A DNA stretch of 64,000 nucleotides from Tolypeutes matacus (GCA_026826555.1 JAKSZT010054396.1:15970166-16034165), one strand, 5' to 3'; counted from the stretch's first letter, positions 46,581-59,502 are shown. The notes: generated by a model not told the origin, from the sequence alone. Program-made: numbers and translations.

Positions 46581-46699
46581 GCTATTAATAGAAGATGATA
46601 TGTCAGGCAGAGGAAGTTAGGTTTCCTAAGGTAGTAAGTAGGGACCCATTGACAGTTTTTAAACTTATAGATTTGTATTTGTGTTTTAAGCAAGCCATA

Positions 46700-47668
46700 T
46701 TTATATTTGTGAAAGATAAATCTGATGGTGATATGCAGAATCCTCTGGACTACTAAAAGTTAAGAATGAAGACAGCTTATGAGGTGACAAAGTGAGTAGA
46801 GTGGGGTGAGCCGAAGCTGAATATGGGCAAAATACATGATAAGGTGGAAGGGGGTGGTTTGGCAGTGGAGGAGGGTGATGGTGGTACAGGGATGTGAGTG
46901 GAGTTGACACTGCTGGAATGTGAAGGTGAGCAGGATGGGAGGGTTGGGTTGGACTATCTGTGGAACTGAGGGGAGGACTGGATGAAGGAACAGGTGAACT
47001 GTGGGTATTTATAGGTCTAAGTTTGAAATACAATGGTGGGAATGGTTTTATCCGGCAAACATGGTAGTGAAGGGTCACTGGTACAGGGCGTGGTGGTGGG
47101 GGGATATATGGGAAAAGGTGCATCTATGCCAAGATGTGTTCATCTTGGCATAGGGTATGATTTCACTGGGTGGAGACCCACATAATAAACAAGAAAATAT
47201 TAAACCCTCATCCTGGGGAGTCCTCCTACATTCTCAAATAGAGGGGCAAAAACATCTCAAGTACCTAGGCAGCGCCTAATAAAAGAAAACAGACCATTAT
47301 GTCAAGCCCTCATTATTAATGCATATAACTTTAAACCATATTCTTTAAAACTTGAAACTTAGTGGTTGCCATGGGTTCCAAGGGGAGAGGGGAAAGGAAG
47401 AATGAGTGGAACTTAGGGCATCTTTGGGGCATTGAAATTGTTCTGTGTGTTCTTGCAATGATGGATACAGGTCATTACACATTTTGTCAGAACCTATAAA
47501 AGTATATGGTGCAAAAGGTAAATTGTAATGTAAACCATAGACCATGGTTAGTAGCAGTGCTTCTATATTTGTTCATCAGTTGTAATAAATGTACCATACT
47601 CATGTAGGATGTTATTGGTAGGGGAGGATGTGGGGAGAAGTGGGGTATTTGGGAATCCCCTATATATA
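46700..47668 (+). repeat. Unclassified interspersed repeat, left part (copy split by L1)
   Basis: Parallels the element at 54.4-56.56 kb: GGGTGGAGACCCACATAATA, GGCATTGAAATTGTTCTGTG, GTAAACCATAGACCATGG. It lacks the middle section of the other copy. It is cut by the L1 at GGGAATCCCCTATAT and resumes at about 54214. The tail shares motifs with old L1 3' ends. Confidence 0.55.
47124..47153. repeat. 13-bp perfect hairpin, 4-nt loop
   Basis: CTATGCCAAGATG (47124-47136), loop TGTT, CATCTTGGCATAG (47141-47153). The matching place in the related repeat near 54535-54575 has no such pairing. Confidence 0.9.
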
Positions 47669-48952
47669 TATATTTTTTTTTTTTTTTAACTTTATTTTGT
47701 ACATTTAATAATTGAAAACATAAGCAATTAAAAACTAAAAAGTAAACACAGATGAATAAATATATACATTTCTCAATTAAATGTAATGATACATGTAAAT
47801 TTTTTTGTTGTTTTGTTTTTTGTTTTGTTTTTGTGAATCAAACAATATTGTACACAATATATTTGGTTCATAGTAATGCATTCATATAGTATTTGTCCTT
47901 TTGTGTCTGGCTTGCTTCACTCAACATAATGTCCTCCAGGTTCGTCCATGTTGTCATATGCTTTACAACTTCATTTCTTCTAACAGCTGCATAATATTCC
48001 ATTATGTGAATAGACCACAGTTTGTTTATCCATTCATCTGTTGATGGACACCGGGGTTGTTTCCAGCTTTTGGCAATGGTGAATAATGTTGCTATGAACA
48101 TCGGTGTACAGATGTCTGTTCGTGTCGCTGCTCTCAGTTCTTCTGGGTATATACCCAGTAGTGGTATTGCAGGGTCACATGGCAAGTCTATATTCAACTT
48201 CTTTAGGAACTGCCAAACAGTCCTCCATAGTGGTTGTACCATCCTGCATTCCCACCAACAGTGAAGAAGTGTTCCTATCTCTCCACATCCTCTCCAACAC
48301 TTGTAGTTCTCTGTCTTTTGAATAGTGGCCATTCTGATAGGTGTGAAATGATATCTCATTGTAGTTTTGATTTACATTTCCCTAATATCATGAGTGATGT
48401 TGAGCGTTTCTTCATGTGTTTTTTTGCCATTTGTATTTCTTCTTTGGAGAAATGTCTATTCAAGTCTTTGGCCCATTTTTTAATTGGGTCATTTGTCTTT
48501 TTATTGTTGAGTTGTAACATCTCTTTATATATCCTGGATATTAAACCCTTATCAGATATGTGATTTCCAAATATTTTTTCCCATTGATTCGGCTGCCTTT
48601 TCACCCTTCTGACAAAGTCCTGTGAGGTGCAAAAGTGTTTAATTTTGAGGAGGTCCCATTTATCTACTTTTTCTTTTGTTGCACGTGCTTTGGGTATAAG
48701 TCCAAGAAACCACCACCTACTACAAGGTCTTGAAGATGTTTTCCTACATTTTCTTCCGGTAGTTTTATGGTCCTGGCTTTTATATTTAGATCTTTGATCC
48801 ATTTTGAGTTGATTCTTGTATAGGGGGTGAGATAGGGGTCCTCTTTCATTCTTTTGGTTATAGATATCCAGTTCTCCCAACACCATTTGTTGAAGAGACT
48901 GTTTTTTCCCATTAGCGTGGGCTTGGTAGGTTTGTCAAAAACCAGTTGACTG

Positions 48953-49147
48953 GGAAGCGGCTGTGGCTCAATCAGTGGGGCTCCCGTTTACCATGTGGGA
49001 GGCCCTGGGTTCGGTTCCCGGGGCCTCCTGGTGAGGGCAGGCCCGCCCGCACGGCGTGGTTAGCTGTACCAGCGAGCACAAGCAGCAAGGGGGGGATAAA
49101 TGAATAAATAAATAAAAAATCTTTTAAAAAAAACAAAAAACAAAAAA
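48953..49147 (+). repeat. A-form SINE in L1 copy 2
   Basis: Opposite strand to the L1; AAAACCAGTTGACTG duplicated on both sides. It interrupts the ORF2 region. Confidence 0.95.
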
Positions 49148-52100
49148 AAACCAGTTGACTGTATAGGTGAGGGTTTATTTCTGGATTCTCAATTCTATTC
49201 CACTGATCGATATGTCTATCTTTATGCCAGTACCATGCTGTTTTGACCACTGTAGCTTTGTAATATGTTTCAAGGTCAGGCAGTGAAATTCCTCCCACAT
49301 CGCTCTTCTTTTTTAGAATACTTTTGGCTATTCGGGTGCACTTACCCTTCCAGATGAATTTGGTAATTGCCTTCCCTAATTCTGTAAAGTAAGTTGTTGG
49401 GATTTTGATTGGTATTGCATTGAATCTATAAATCAGTTTGGGCAAGATTGACATCTTCACGATATTTATTCTTCCAATCCATAAACACGGAATGTCTTTC
49501 CATTTGTTTAGGTCTTTTTAAATTTCTTTTAGCATTGTTTTGTAGTTTTCTGCATATAGGTCCTGTACTTCCTTGGTTAAATTAACTCCTAGGTATTTGA
49601 GTCTTTTTGTTGCTATTGAAAATGGAATTTTCTTCCTGATTTCCTCCTCAGATTGTTCAGTACTAGTGTACAAAAACATTACTGATTTTTGCGTGTTGAT
49701 CTTATATCCTGCCGCTTTGCTGAACTCATTTATTAGTTCAAGTAGCTTTGTTGTGGATACTTCAGGATTTTCTAAATAAAGGATCATGTCATCCGCAAAC
49801 AGTGAGACTTTTACTTCCTCTTTTCCTAGTTGGACGCCTTTAATTTTTTTGTCTTGTCTAATTGCCCTAGCTAGACCTTCTAGTACAATGTTGAATAACA
49901 ATGGTGACAGTGGGCATCCTTGTCTTGTTCCTGATCTTAGGGGGAAAGCTTTCAACCTTTCCCCATTGAGTATGATGTTGGCTGTGGGTTTTTCATATAT
50001 GCCTTTTATCATATTGAGGAATTTTCCTTTTATTCCTATCTTTTGAAGTATTTTTATCAAAAAAGGATGTTGGATTTTGTCGAATGCCTTTTCTGCATCT
50101 ATTGAGATGATCATGTGGTTTTTTCCCTTCAATTTGTTAATGTGGTGTATTACATCGATTGATTTTCTTATGTTGAACCAGCCTTGCATACCAGGAATAA
50201 ATCCCACTTGGTCGTGATGTATAAGTCTTTTGATATGCTGTTGGATTCGATTTGCAAGTATTTTGTTGAGAATTTTTGCATCTATGTTCACGAGAGAGAT
50301 TGATCTGTAATTTTCTTGTCTTGTGGAATCTTTATCTGGCTTTGGTATTAGGGTGATGTTGGCTTCATAAAATGTGTTGGGTAATTTTCCCTCCTCTTCA
50401 ATTTTTTGGAAGAGTTTAAACAGGATTGGTGTTAATTCTTTTAGAAATGCTTGGTATAACTCACCTGTGAAGCCATCTGGTCCTGGACTTTTCTTTGCTG
50501 GGAGATTTTTGATGACGGATTCAATCTCCTTAATTGTGATTGGTTTGTTAAGTTCTTGTATTTCTTGTTGTGTCAGTGTAGGTTGGTTATGAGTTTCTAG
50601 AAATTTATCCATTTCATGCAGGTTGTCTAGTTTGTTGGCATATAGTTTCTCATAATATCCTCTTATGATTCTTTTTATTTCTGTGAGGTCATTTGTAATT
50701 TCCCCCCTTTCATTTCTGATTGTATTTATTTGTATCTTCTCTCTTTTTTTCTTTGTTAGTCTAGTGAGGGGTTTGTCAATTTTATTGATCTTCTCAAAGA
50801 ACCAGCTTTTGGTTTTGTTGATTTTCTCTGTTGCTTTTCTGTTCTCATTTTCATTGATTTCCGCTCTAATCTTTATTATTTCTTTCCTTCTTTTTGCTTT
50901 GGGATTGGTTTGCTGTTCTTTCTCTAGTTTCTCAAGTTGTTCAGTTAAATCTTTGAGTTTAGCTCTTTCTTGTTTCTTAATATAGGCATTTAGGGCTATA
51001 AATAGCCCTCTCAAGACTGCCTTCGCTGTATCTCATAAGTTTTGATATGTTGTGTTCTCATTTTCATTTGTCTCAATATATTTACTGATTTCACTTGCAA
51101 TTTCTTCTTTGACCCACTGAATATTTAGGAGTGTGTTGTTCAGTCTCCAGATATTTGCAAATTTCCTTTTTTCCTGTCTGTTATTGATTTCTAGTTTCAT
51201 TCCATTATGATCTGAGAAGGTGCTTTGTATAATTTCAATCTTTTTATATTTATTGAGAGCTGTATTGTGACCTAACATGTGGTCTATCCTGGAGAAAGAT
51301 CCATGGGCACTTGAGAAGAATGTATAACCCGCTGAGTTTGGATGCAGTGTTCTGTATATGTCTGTTAGGTCTAACTCGTTTATCATATTGTTGAAGTTCT
51401 CTGTTTCCTTGTTGATCTTCTGTCTAGTTGTTCTATCTAATGATGTGAGAGGGGTGTTGAAGTCTCCCGACGATTATTGTAGAAATGTCTGTTTCTCCCT
51501 TCAGTTTTGCCACAGTTTGTCTCATATATTTTGGGGCACCCTGCTTAGGTGCGTAGATATTTATGACCGTTATATTTTCCTGGAGGATCGTCCCTTTTTT
51601 AAATATATAATGGCCTTCCGCATCTCTTATCACTTTTTTGCATTTGAAGTCTGTTTTGTCTGATATTAGTATAGCTACCCCTGCTATTTTCTGTTTACTA
51701 TTCGCATGGAGTATCTTTTTCCAACCTTTTACTTTCAGCTGGCTTGTATCCTTGTGTCTGAGGTGAGTTTCTTGTAAGCAGCGTATGGATGGCTCATGTT
51801 TTTTTTATCCATTCTGTCATCCTGTATTTTTTGATTGGGTAATTAAATCCATTCACATTCAATGATATTCCTGAAAATGCACTATTTATTTCCTCCATTT
51901 TATTCTTTGGTTTTCATATGTCATCTTATTTTTGTCTTTCCTTTTACTCTTTTGGTTATCCTTTCTGCTTTTCTTTCTTCTATACTCTCCTCCAAGCCTC
52001 TCTCTCTCCTGTCTTTTTCTTTCAGGTTCTCAGGCTTCCTTTAATATTTCCTGCAAAGATGGATTCTTTTTTGCAAACTGTCTTATTTTCTGTTTGTTTG

Positions 52101-52170
52101 TGAATACGTTATATTCACCTTCATATTTGAAGGACAGTTTTCCTGGATAAAGAATTCTCGGCTGGCAGTT

Positions 52171-53026
52171 TTACTCTTTCAGTTTCCTAATTGTATCATA
52201 CCACTGTCTTCTCGCCTCCATGGTTTCTGAAGAGAAATCTGCGCAAAGTCTTACTGGACGTCCTTTGAACGTGATCGTTTGCTTCTCTCTTGCTGCTCTG
52301 AGAATTTTCTCTTTATCTTTTACATTTGACATTCTGAATAATATGTGTCTTGGCGTAGGTCTATTTGGATTTATTCTCATTGGGGTACGGTGTGCTTCTT
52401 GGACATGTAAGTTCATTTCTTTGGTGAGAGTTGGGAAATTTTCAGCTATTATTTCCTCAAATACTCTTTCTGCCCCTTTTCCTTTCTCTTCTCCTTCTGG
52501 AACTCCCATGACACATATGTTCTTGCGTTTAGTGTTGTCATTCAACTCTCTGAGCCCCTGCTCAATTTTTTCCATTCTTTTCTCTCTCTGTTCTTTCCTC
52601 TCTTTAATTTTAGCTGCTCTGTCTTCAGTATCACTTATTCTTTCTTCTATCATTTCGAGGCTGCTGTTGTATGCTTCAAATGTATTTTTTTTTTTTTTTT
52701 ACCAGGAGGTCCCGGGGATCAAACCCGGGTCCCTCCATATGGGAGACGGACGCCCAACCAGTTGAGCCACATCCGACCCCCTCAAATGTATTTTTGACTT
52801 CACCTATTGTGTCTTTCATTCCCATGAACTCCGTTACTTTTCTGTTCATGATTTCAAATTCTTCTTTACGTTCGCACAATGACTTCTTGATGTCAGTGAT
52901 CTCTTTAACTATATTTTCTTTCATCTCATTAATTTGATTTTGGAAATATGTGCTCATCTCACTGATTAGTTCCCTCAAATTCTGCATCTCTTCTGGGACT
53001 TTGCTGTATTCCTTTTCTTGGGCCAT
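52171..53026 (-). pseudogene. L1 ORF1 remnant split by a SINE
   Basis: N-terminal part (53026 to about 52782) has a coiled-coil-like heptad run (MAQEKEYSKVPEEMQNLREL). A SINE follows, then the RNA-binding part (52653-52171) with NICVMGVPEGEEK and RPTPRHILFRMS, the ORF1p RRM/CTD signature. A stop at 52171 comes before the usual C-terminus, whose text continues in frame afterwards (REFFIQENCPS). Non-functional. Confidence 0.9.
52684..52781 (-). repeat. B-form SINE in L1 ORF1
   Basis: TCAAATGTATTTTT duplicated on both sides. Confidence 0.94.
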
Positions 53027-55404
53027 GTCTTCTATTTTCTTAGTATGGCCCGTAATTTTTTGCTGGTGCTTAGGCGTCTGGTTAGTTTGTATTTTACTTA
53101 GATGCTCTATCTCTTTCTCTCTTATGGGGTTTTAGTGCCAGGAGGCTGTGAGTTACCACAGCTCTTTGATTTTTGGCTCAAACTTGATTGTTAGGATTGT
53201 TCTGCTGGTTGCTCAAAACTGGGCACTGGACCCAGTAATTGGTTGTAGAGTCGTTTCCTAGGGCCTTGGGCAGGGAGACTATAGAGTCCAGGAAAAGCCT
53301 CTCTCACTTATTAATTTTCTTATGTTCACTTCCTTGGCATGCCAGGAGATGGCGCTTGTTGGCAGCTCTCTATTCAATGCCTCGTCAGAGCGTATTTGTT
53401 GTGACACAGACCAGGTCAGTGTGATAGAGCTTCCTGTCTGGGGGCTAAGAGCCCTGTGATTCAAACTTTCTGAGACAGTTCTCCCGTCTTCTCTCGTAGC
53501 GCCCCCCTTTTCCCAGCCAGGAAATATTTCCACTCCCTTCTGAATCCTCAACAATCAATCCCTGTTAGTAGAGGAGGAGTTTGGGAGGTTTGTATTTCTT
53601 TAGCCCCTTGCATGCTCCAAGGCAAATAATGGCGCAGCTCCACCTGGCCTGGAAGGGCTCTCGGGACAGGGCAGACCAAACCTGGGAGTCCAAAGCAGGT
53701 TCAGCCCCAGGCTCTCTCTCCCCTCTCCTGTGGTGTCCTCAACAATTAGTCCAGGCTAGAAGAGAGGGAGGTTGCCAGGGTCGGATTTCTCCAGTCCTTT
53801 CTAGGCTCCCAGGGCAAACCGCCATGTGGAAGGGTCCGTGGGGCTCTGCAGCCCAAATTTCAGGTCAGAACCTGAGTCAGCCTAAGGCTGTGTCCCTCTC
53901 TCTCCCCTTTCCGGGAGTGGCAGATCCCTGTAGCCCCCTTTGTCTGTGGTCGCAGGCCCAGGGGCCTGAGAATTCTGAAGAGTGTGGGGGAGTGTGCTGG
54001 CAGCAGCTGAAGCTGCTACTTGCAACTCACAGTTCTGTCGTCGCGATTTCCCTCTTCTGTCCCTCTCTCCTCTGGGTGGTGTGCAGCCTTCACCTGCTGT
54101 CCTAAAGCCTAGAAGATCTTTTTCGGGGCTGTTTCCGCTTGTCCTCTAGCTATTTTTCTGGAGAAGAGATTCCCGTGTCTTACTAGTCTGCCATCTTCCC
54201 GGAAGTCCCTCCCCTATATTTTCTATGTGAGTTTTTTGTAACCTAAAACTTCTTAGAAAATAAAGTAAAAGAAAAAGAAAGACACTTGAGGAATTTACAG
54301 AAGAAGTTGTTAATATACATAAAAGATAACAGATCTTATGGTGATGAAAGGCACAATGCAAAAAATTATATTTTTTATTTTTAAAATTTTAAAACATTTA
54401 TTATTTTTTTAGTTTTGTCTTTGTTTTTGGGGATGTTTTGGATTGCAGAAGGTTTGCGTCTGTGGTAGGGGAGGATCACTGATCCGTGGTATCGGTGGTG
54501 GGGACACGTGTGGAGAGGGGTGCACCTGGGGCATGCCTCTATAATATATGAATGTGTTAATGTGGTCATGGGGTGTTGTCTCAGTAGGTGGAGACCCCCA
54601 TAATAACTGACAGAATATTGAATTCCCTTCTTCGGGAGTCCTGCTATATTCTCTCATAGAGTGGCAAAAATCTCTAGAGTACATGAGCAGTGCCTAGCAA
54701 AGGAGGGCAGACAGACCAATATACCAGGCCCTTGATATTGATGTTTGTACTTATGAACCTTGTTCTTGTGAAATCAAAACTTAGGCTAGTAATATATATT
54801 GCCTAAGAGTTACCTCCTGAAAGCCACCTTGTTCAAATGTGGACTCTCTTCAAGCCAGTCTCAGCACTCAGCATATAAATTCATACCTTCCCCCCCAGTG
54901 TGGGACATGACTTCTGGGGATGAGCCTCCCTGGTATCGAGGGATTAATACCAAGCGGCAACTAACAATGCATTTGGAAATAGACCGAGACCAACAAGGGG
55001 GAAATATTGAATGAGTTTTTATGACTAAGAGATTTTCAAATTGAGTCCAGAGGTCATTCCAGATGTTAAACTTATGCATGTCTCAGAAGGATCTCACTGA
55101 CTGCCTCATTAAAACAGTTCCTCAAGTGGGGGTGCTCCTGAGGGCTCTAGAGACATTTAGACACTATAGTCAGGGCAGAGTTGCAGCCAACACCTACTTT
55201 TCAGGTCATCGGACTCACCCAGGATAACTAACTAAAGGATGATGATGGACAATGCCTATCCCAAAATACAGAGCATCTACAACTGCAGGCAAGACAGTTC
55301 CATCCGTCTGCCCCATGGAATCAAATACTCCTCTCAATCGGAAGCTGACTGGGCATCACCATCCCCAAATCCTCAAGATAGAGGAATGAACAAATGTAAG
55401 GGGG

Positions 55405-55989
55405 TGTAGCTGTTTGGCAGTTTGATATAGTTATGAATTCCAAAATAGATATTGGGTTATGCTTGTAAACTGGTCTGTTAATCTGGGCATGATTAAGTTA
55501 TGATTAGGGCATTGACTGGGCCATGTCAATAGGGCATTTAGCCCCACCCCTTGGTGGGTGGGGTCTTGAAGATTAAAGACATGGCAAAGGACGGTGTTGG
55601 AGCAGTTTTGAGTTGGAGTTGTGATGCAGAGTCTTGAGCTGGAGCCCCAGGAAGTAGTGTACAGAAGAGCTTGGTCGTGAGGAAAGAGAGAAGGCCCTGG
55701 GAAAAGAAGCAAGCCCTTTGCCTGATAGTCTACAGCTGGCCTTGTGGCTCAAACCAAGCCTGAGCCCAGAGAGAGGCAAGCCCCGGGAAGAGAGGAACCC
55801 AAGAAGCCTGAATCCTGGCAAGCATCGGCAGCTGTCATGCTCCAACCCGTGACAACAGACTTTGGTGAAGGAAGAAACTTAGGCTTTATGGCCTGGTAAC
55901 TGTAAGCTTCTACCCCAAATAAATACCCTTTATAAAGACCAACATATTACTGGTGTTTTGCATCAGCTCCCCTTTGGTTGACTAATACA
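55405..55989 (+). mobile_element. Solo-LTR-like element, 585 bp
   Basis: Begins TGTAGCTGTTTGGCAG and ends GACTAATACA (TG...CA). Flanks GGGGG and GGGGA fit a 5-bp duplication with one change, and the older repeat reads continuously across. Near its end it has AAATAAATACCCTTTATAAA. Family name not assigned; MaLR/ERVL-type is inference. Confidence 0.65.
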
Positions 55990-56375
55990 GGGGACAATGC
56001 AACTATGGACTAAAGTAGACTCATTATTATTCTAGTAATGGAAGGACTTATGACATTGATATAAAGACAGTGGTCACCAGAGGTTCTGAGGGGAGGGAGA
56101 GGGAAGAATAGGTGTAACATGGGGCATTTTTGAGACGTTGGAATTGTTCTGCATGGTAATTGCAGTGACGGATACAGGCCATGAATCTTTTTGTCAAAAT
56201 CTTTGGAATTGTGGGGTGTGAAGTGTAAAACATTATGTGAACTATAGACCATGCTTAGTAGCAGTGCTTTAATATGTATTCATCAATTGTAACAAATGTA
56301 CCACCCTAATGAAAGATGTTGTTAATGGGGAAAAATGTGGGATCTGGAGGGGATGGGGTATATGGGAATCACCTA

Positions 56376-56377
<2 letters not shown>

Positions 56378-56413
<36 letters not shown>

Positions 56414-56492
56414 GGGAGATACCGGGGATCGAACCCCGGTCTCTCCATATGGTAGACGGATGCTGAACCTCCTGAGCCACATCCGTTTCCCA
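56378..56492 (-). repeat. B-form SINE
   Basis: Antisense; ATCACCTATCTTTT duplicated on both sides. Confidence 0.94.
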
Positions 56493-56679
56493 TCACCTAT
56501 CTTTTGGATGTAACATTTTTGTAATTTAAAGCTCCTTTAAAAATAAAGAAAAATAAAATAAAAGTTAAAAAGAATCAAAGCAGCCAGGTGAGCTGGTATA
56601 GACATACTCTAGGAGCCAGGATGGACCTGTTCTCCAGAAGTAGCAATGGGAACAGAGAATAGTACTAACAGTGATGACA

Positions 56680-56885
56680 ATAGCTATATTTATTGAGTAT
56701 ATATGTAATAAAAAATATGCTAAATGCTTTGGGCATGTGATCTCATTCTTACAGGAAACCCCTGAAGTGTGGTTGTTCCCATTTTACAGATGAGGCAATG
56801 ATGCACAGAAAGGAAGGTTACCTCTGAGATTTACACTGCTGGTTAGTGGTATAACCAGAATGTCAACCTCAAGTATCTCTGTTTG
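56680..56885 (-). repeat. MIR SINE
   Basis: Antisense: CATTTTACAGATGAGGCAAT, TGATGCACAGAAAGGAAGGT, CTGCTGGTTAGTGGTATAAC. Confidence 0.82.
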
Positions 56886-57136
56886 TAAAGCCTCTTTTGA
56901 AGAAACAGTTAATAACATATAGAGAACAAGAGAGAAGGAGAAAACTATGTAAGGTTTTAATCCTAGGTGACAGAGAGCAAGGGTCTGTCATTATCAGAAG
57001 GGAAATACTGCTTATAGTGGGTAACAGGGCCAGGTCTTTAGAGCATTTGAAACTATCTTGTAAAAGTGACTTTGAAGAATAACCAATGGCAATTTTTCTA
57101 TTTTGATTTTTAGGTATAAAGTTCCAAGTAACTTGG

Positions 57137-57560
57137 TGTATTAGTCCGCCAAAGGGGTGCCAATGCAAAGTGCCAGACGTCTGTTGGCTTTTGTAAAGGG
57201 TATTTATTTAGGGTAAAAACTTAGAGTTACAAGGCTCTAAAAGAGTCCAGCTCAAGGTTGCTTTCTCACCAGTCTGTTGCATGTGTTGAAGCAAAATGAC
57301 CTCTAATCTCTGTGAGGAATCAGCTTGACCCTCTAGGCTTCCTCTCTCTTAGCTGCAGGCTGCCATAGGGCTTGTCTCTCAGGGCTTTCGCTCTCTCCTG
57401 GTATAGGGCTCGTTTCTTTCCAAGCTTTCTAATCAGTCCAAGGTTACATGCAAACTATCAGACAAATGGCTCATATGTCCCCAGGTTTTAGATGTTTGAG
57501 CCTTCTTTCTGTCACATGGCAAGAACAGAATGACAATGTTCTTTCCTCTGGTGTGTCATC
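57137..57560 (-). mobile_element. LTR-like element, minus strand
   Basis: Begins TGTATTAGTCCGCCAAAGGG, the reverse complement of the end of the 55405-55989 element, and has GGGTATTTATTTAGGG in the matching place. Its other end is not seen before the L1 T-run at 57561. Confidence 0.65.
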
Positions 57561-59355
57561 TTTTTTTTTTTTTTTTAACTTTGTACATTTAATCATTGAA
57601 AATCTAAACAATAATTTAAAAATTAAAAAAAATACAGTGAAGTAATTCATTTCTCAATTAAATGTACTGGATACATATAATTTTTTAAAAATAATAAAAT
57701 ATGTTACACAATATATTTGGTTCATAGTAACGCATTCATACAGTATTTGTCCTTTTGTGTCTGGCTTGCTTCACTCAACATAATGTCCTCCAGGTTCATC
57801 CATGTTGTCATATGCTTTATGACTTCATTTCTTCTTACAGCTGCATAATATTCCATCATGTGAATAGACCACAGTTTGTTTATCCATTCATCTGTTGATG
57901 GACACCTGGGTTGTTCCCAGCTTTTGGCAATGGTGAATAATGTTGCTATGAACATTGGTGTGCAGATGTCTGTTCGTGTCACTGCTCTCAGTTCTTCTGG
58001 GTATAAACCCAGTAGCGGTATTGCAGGGTCACATGGCAAGTCTATATTCAACTTCTTTAGAAACTGCCAAACAGTCCTCCACAGTGGCTGTGCCATTCCG
58101 CATTCCCACCAACAGTGAATAAGTGTTCCTATCTCTCCACATCCTCTCCAACACTTGTAGTTCTCTGTCGTTTTAATAGTGGCCATTTTGAAGGTGTGAA
58201 ATGATATCTCATTGTTTTGATTTGAATTTCCCTAATCATTAGTGATGTTGAACATTTTTTAATTGTTTTTTGCTGTTTATGTTTCTTCTTTGGACAAATG
58301 CCTATTCAAGTCTTTTGTCCAGTTTTTAATTGTGTTGTTTGTCTTTTTATCATTGCTTTGTAGCATCTGTTTATATATCCTGGATGTTAAACCCTTATCA
58401 GACATGTGATTTCCAAATGTTTTCTCCCATTGAGTTTGCTGCCTTTTTCCACATTTGGCAGAGTCCTGTGAGTTGCAAAAGTGTTTAATTTTGAGAAGGT
58501 CCAATTTATTTATTCCTTTTGTTGCTCATGCTTTGGGTGTAAGGTCCAAGAAACCGCCATTTACCACAAACAATCTTTAAGATGTTTCCCTGCACTTTTT
58601 TCCAGTAGTTTTATGATCCTGGCTTTTTATATTTAGATCTTTGATCTTGTTTCATTTGATTCTTATATAGGGAGTGAGATAGGGGTCCTCTTTCATATTT
58701 TTTGTTATGAATATCCAGTTCTCCCAGCACCATTTGTTGAAGAGACTGTTTTGTCCCATTACATGGCTTTGGTAGGTTTGTCAAAAACCAGTTGGCCATA
58801 GATTTGAGGGTTTATCTCTGGTCTCAGTTCTATTCCCATCTTTGATGTGTCTATCTTCATGCCAGTGCCATGCTGTTCTGACCACTGTAGCTTTGTAATG
58901 TGTTTCAAGGTCAGGCAGTGAAATACTTCTCACATTGTTCTTTTTTAGAATGCTTTTGGCTATTCAGGTGCACTTTCCCTTCCCAATGAATTTGGTAATT
59001 GCCATTTCTATTTATGTAAAGTAGGCTGTTGGAATTTTGATTGGTATTGAATTGAATCTATAAATGTGTTTGGGTAGACATCTTCACAATATTTAGTCTT
59101 CCAGTCCATGAACACGGAATGTCTTTCCATTTGTTTAGGTCTTCATTGATTTCTTTTAGCATTGTTTTGTAGTTTTCTGCATATAGGTCTGGTACTTCTT
59201 TGGTTTAATTGATTCCTAGGTTTTTGAGTCTTTTTGTTTCTCTTGTATATGGAATTTTCCCCCTGATTTCCTCCTCATTTTGTTCAATACAAGTTTAGAG
59301 AAACAGTACTGACTTTTACGTGTTGATCTTGTGTCCTGCCACTTTGCCAAACTCA

Positions 59356-59502
59356 TTTATTAGCTCATATCGGCCATATGTTGCCGGTCAGGACCTGGGT
59401 CCATGAAAACGGTGCCGTCGATGAGAAAGAAAGAATAAGACAGAGAAGAAAAACTGGGATCAGGGGACTCTCCATCCGAAATGTCTCTGTCTTAGACATT
59501 TC
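59356..59502. other. Non-L1 insert in L1 copy 3, LTR-like
   Basis: Between L1 motifs TTATTAGCTCAT and TAATTTTCTAAATAT lies about 147 bp with no L1 match (TGTTGCCGGTCAGGACCTGG, AAACGGTGCCGTCGATGAG), ending in a perfect 9-bp dyad GAAATGTCT/AGACATTTC (59478-59486, 59494-59502). It replaces about 28 bp of L1. A retroviral LTR fragment is possible but unproven. Confidence 0.45.

Larger units (their letters stand above)
47670..54213 (-). mobile_element. Near full-length L1, minus strand (copy 2)
   Basis: 5' end at about 54213 (sense GGGAGGGACTTCCGGGAAGA), a 5' UTR of about 1.1 kb, ORF1, ORF2, 3' UTR and A-tail at about 47672-47687. About 6.25 kb without its two SINEs. The longest ORF2 piece, 498 residues (51014-49518), spans the EN-RT linker and RT ([35 protein letters not shown]). 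The endonuclease region upstream (about 51.0-51.8 kb) is broken by frameshifts and stops; a further frameshift lies near 49.5 kb and a SINE at 48.95-49.15 kb. CCCCTATAT occurs at both ends. Inactive. Confidence 0.95.
54400..56565 (+). repeat. Unclassified interspersed repeat with nested LTR and SINE
   Basis: About 1.5 kb of repeat once insertions are removed. Landmarks: GTAGGTGGAGACCCCCATAA, GTGTGGGACATGACTTCTGG, GACGTTGGAATTGTTCTGCA, TCATCAATTGTAACAAATGT. Interrupted at 55405-55989 and 56378-56492. No coding capacity seen. The true left edge is unclear. Confidence 0.6.

Noticed and set aside
46701..47123. 140-residue proline/serine-rich open frame, minus strand
   Set aside because: Lies in a G-rich (plus strand) part of an interspersed repeat; low complexity, with no domain.
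49518..51014. 498-residue open frame with reverse-transcriptase motifs
   Set aside because: It is the RT part of L1 ORF2, cut off from its endonuclease and C-terminus by frameshifts and a SINE; not a host gene.
53581..54105. 174-residue open frame
   Set aside because: Antisense to the L1 5' UTR, which is GC-rich and short of stops; it matches no known protein.
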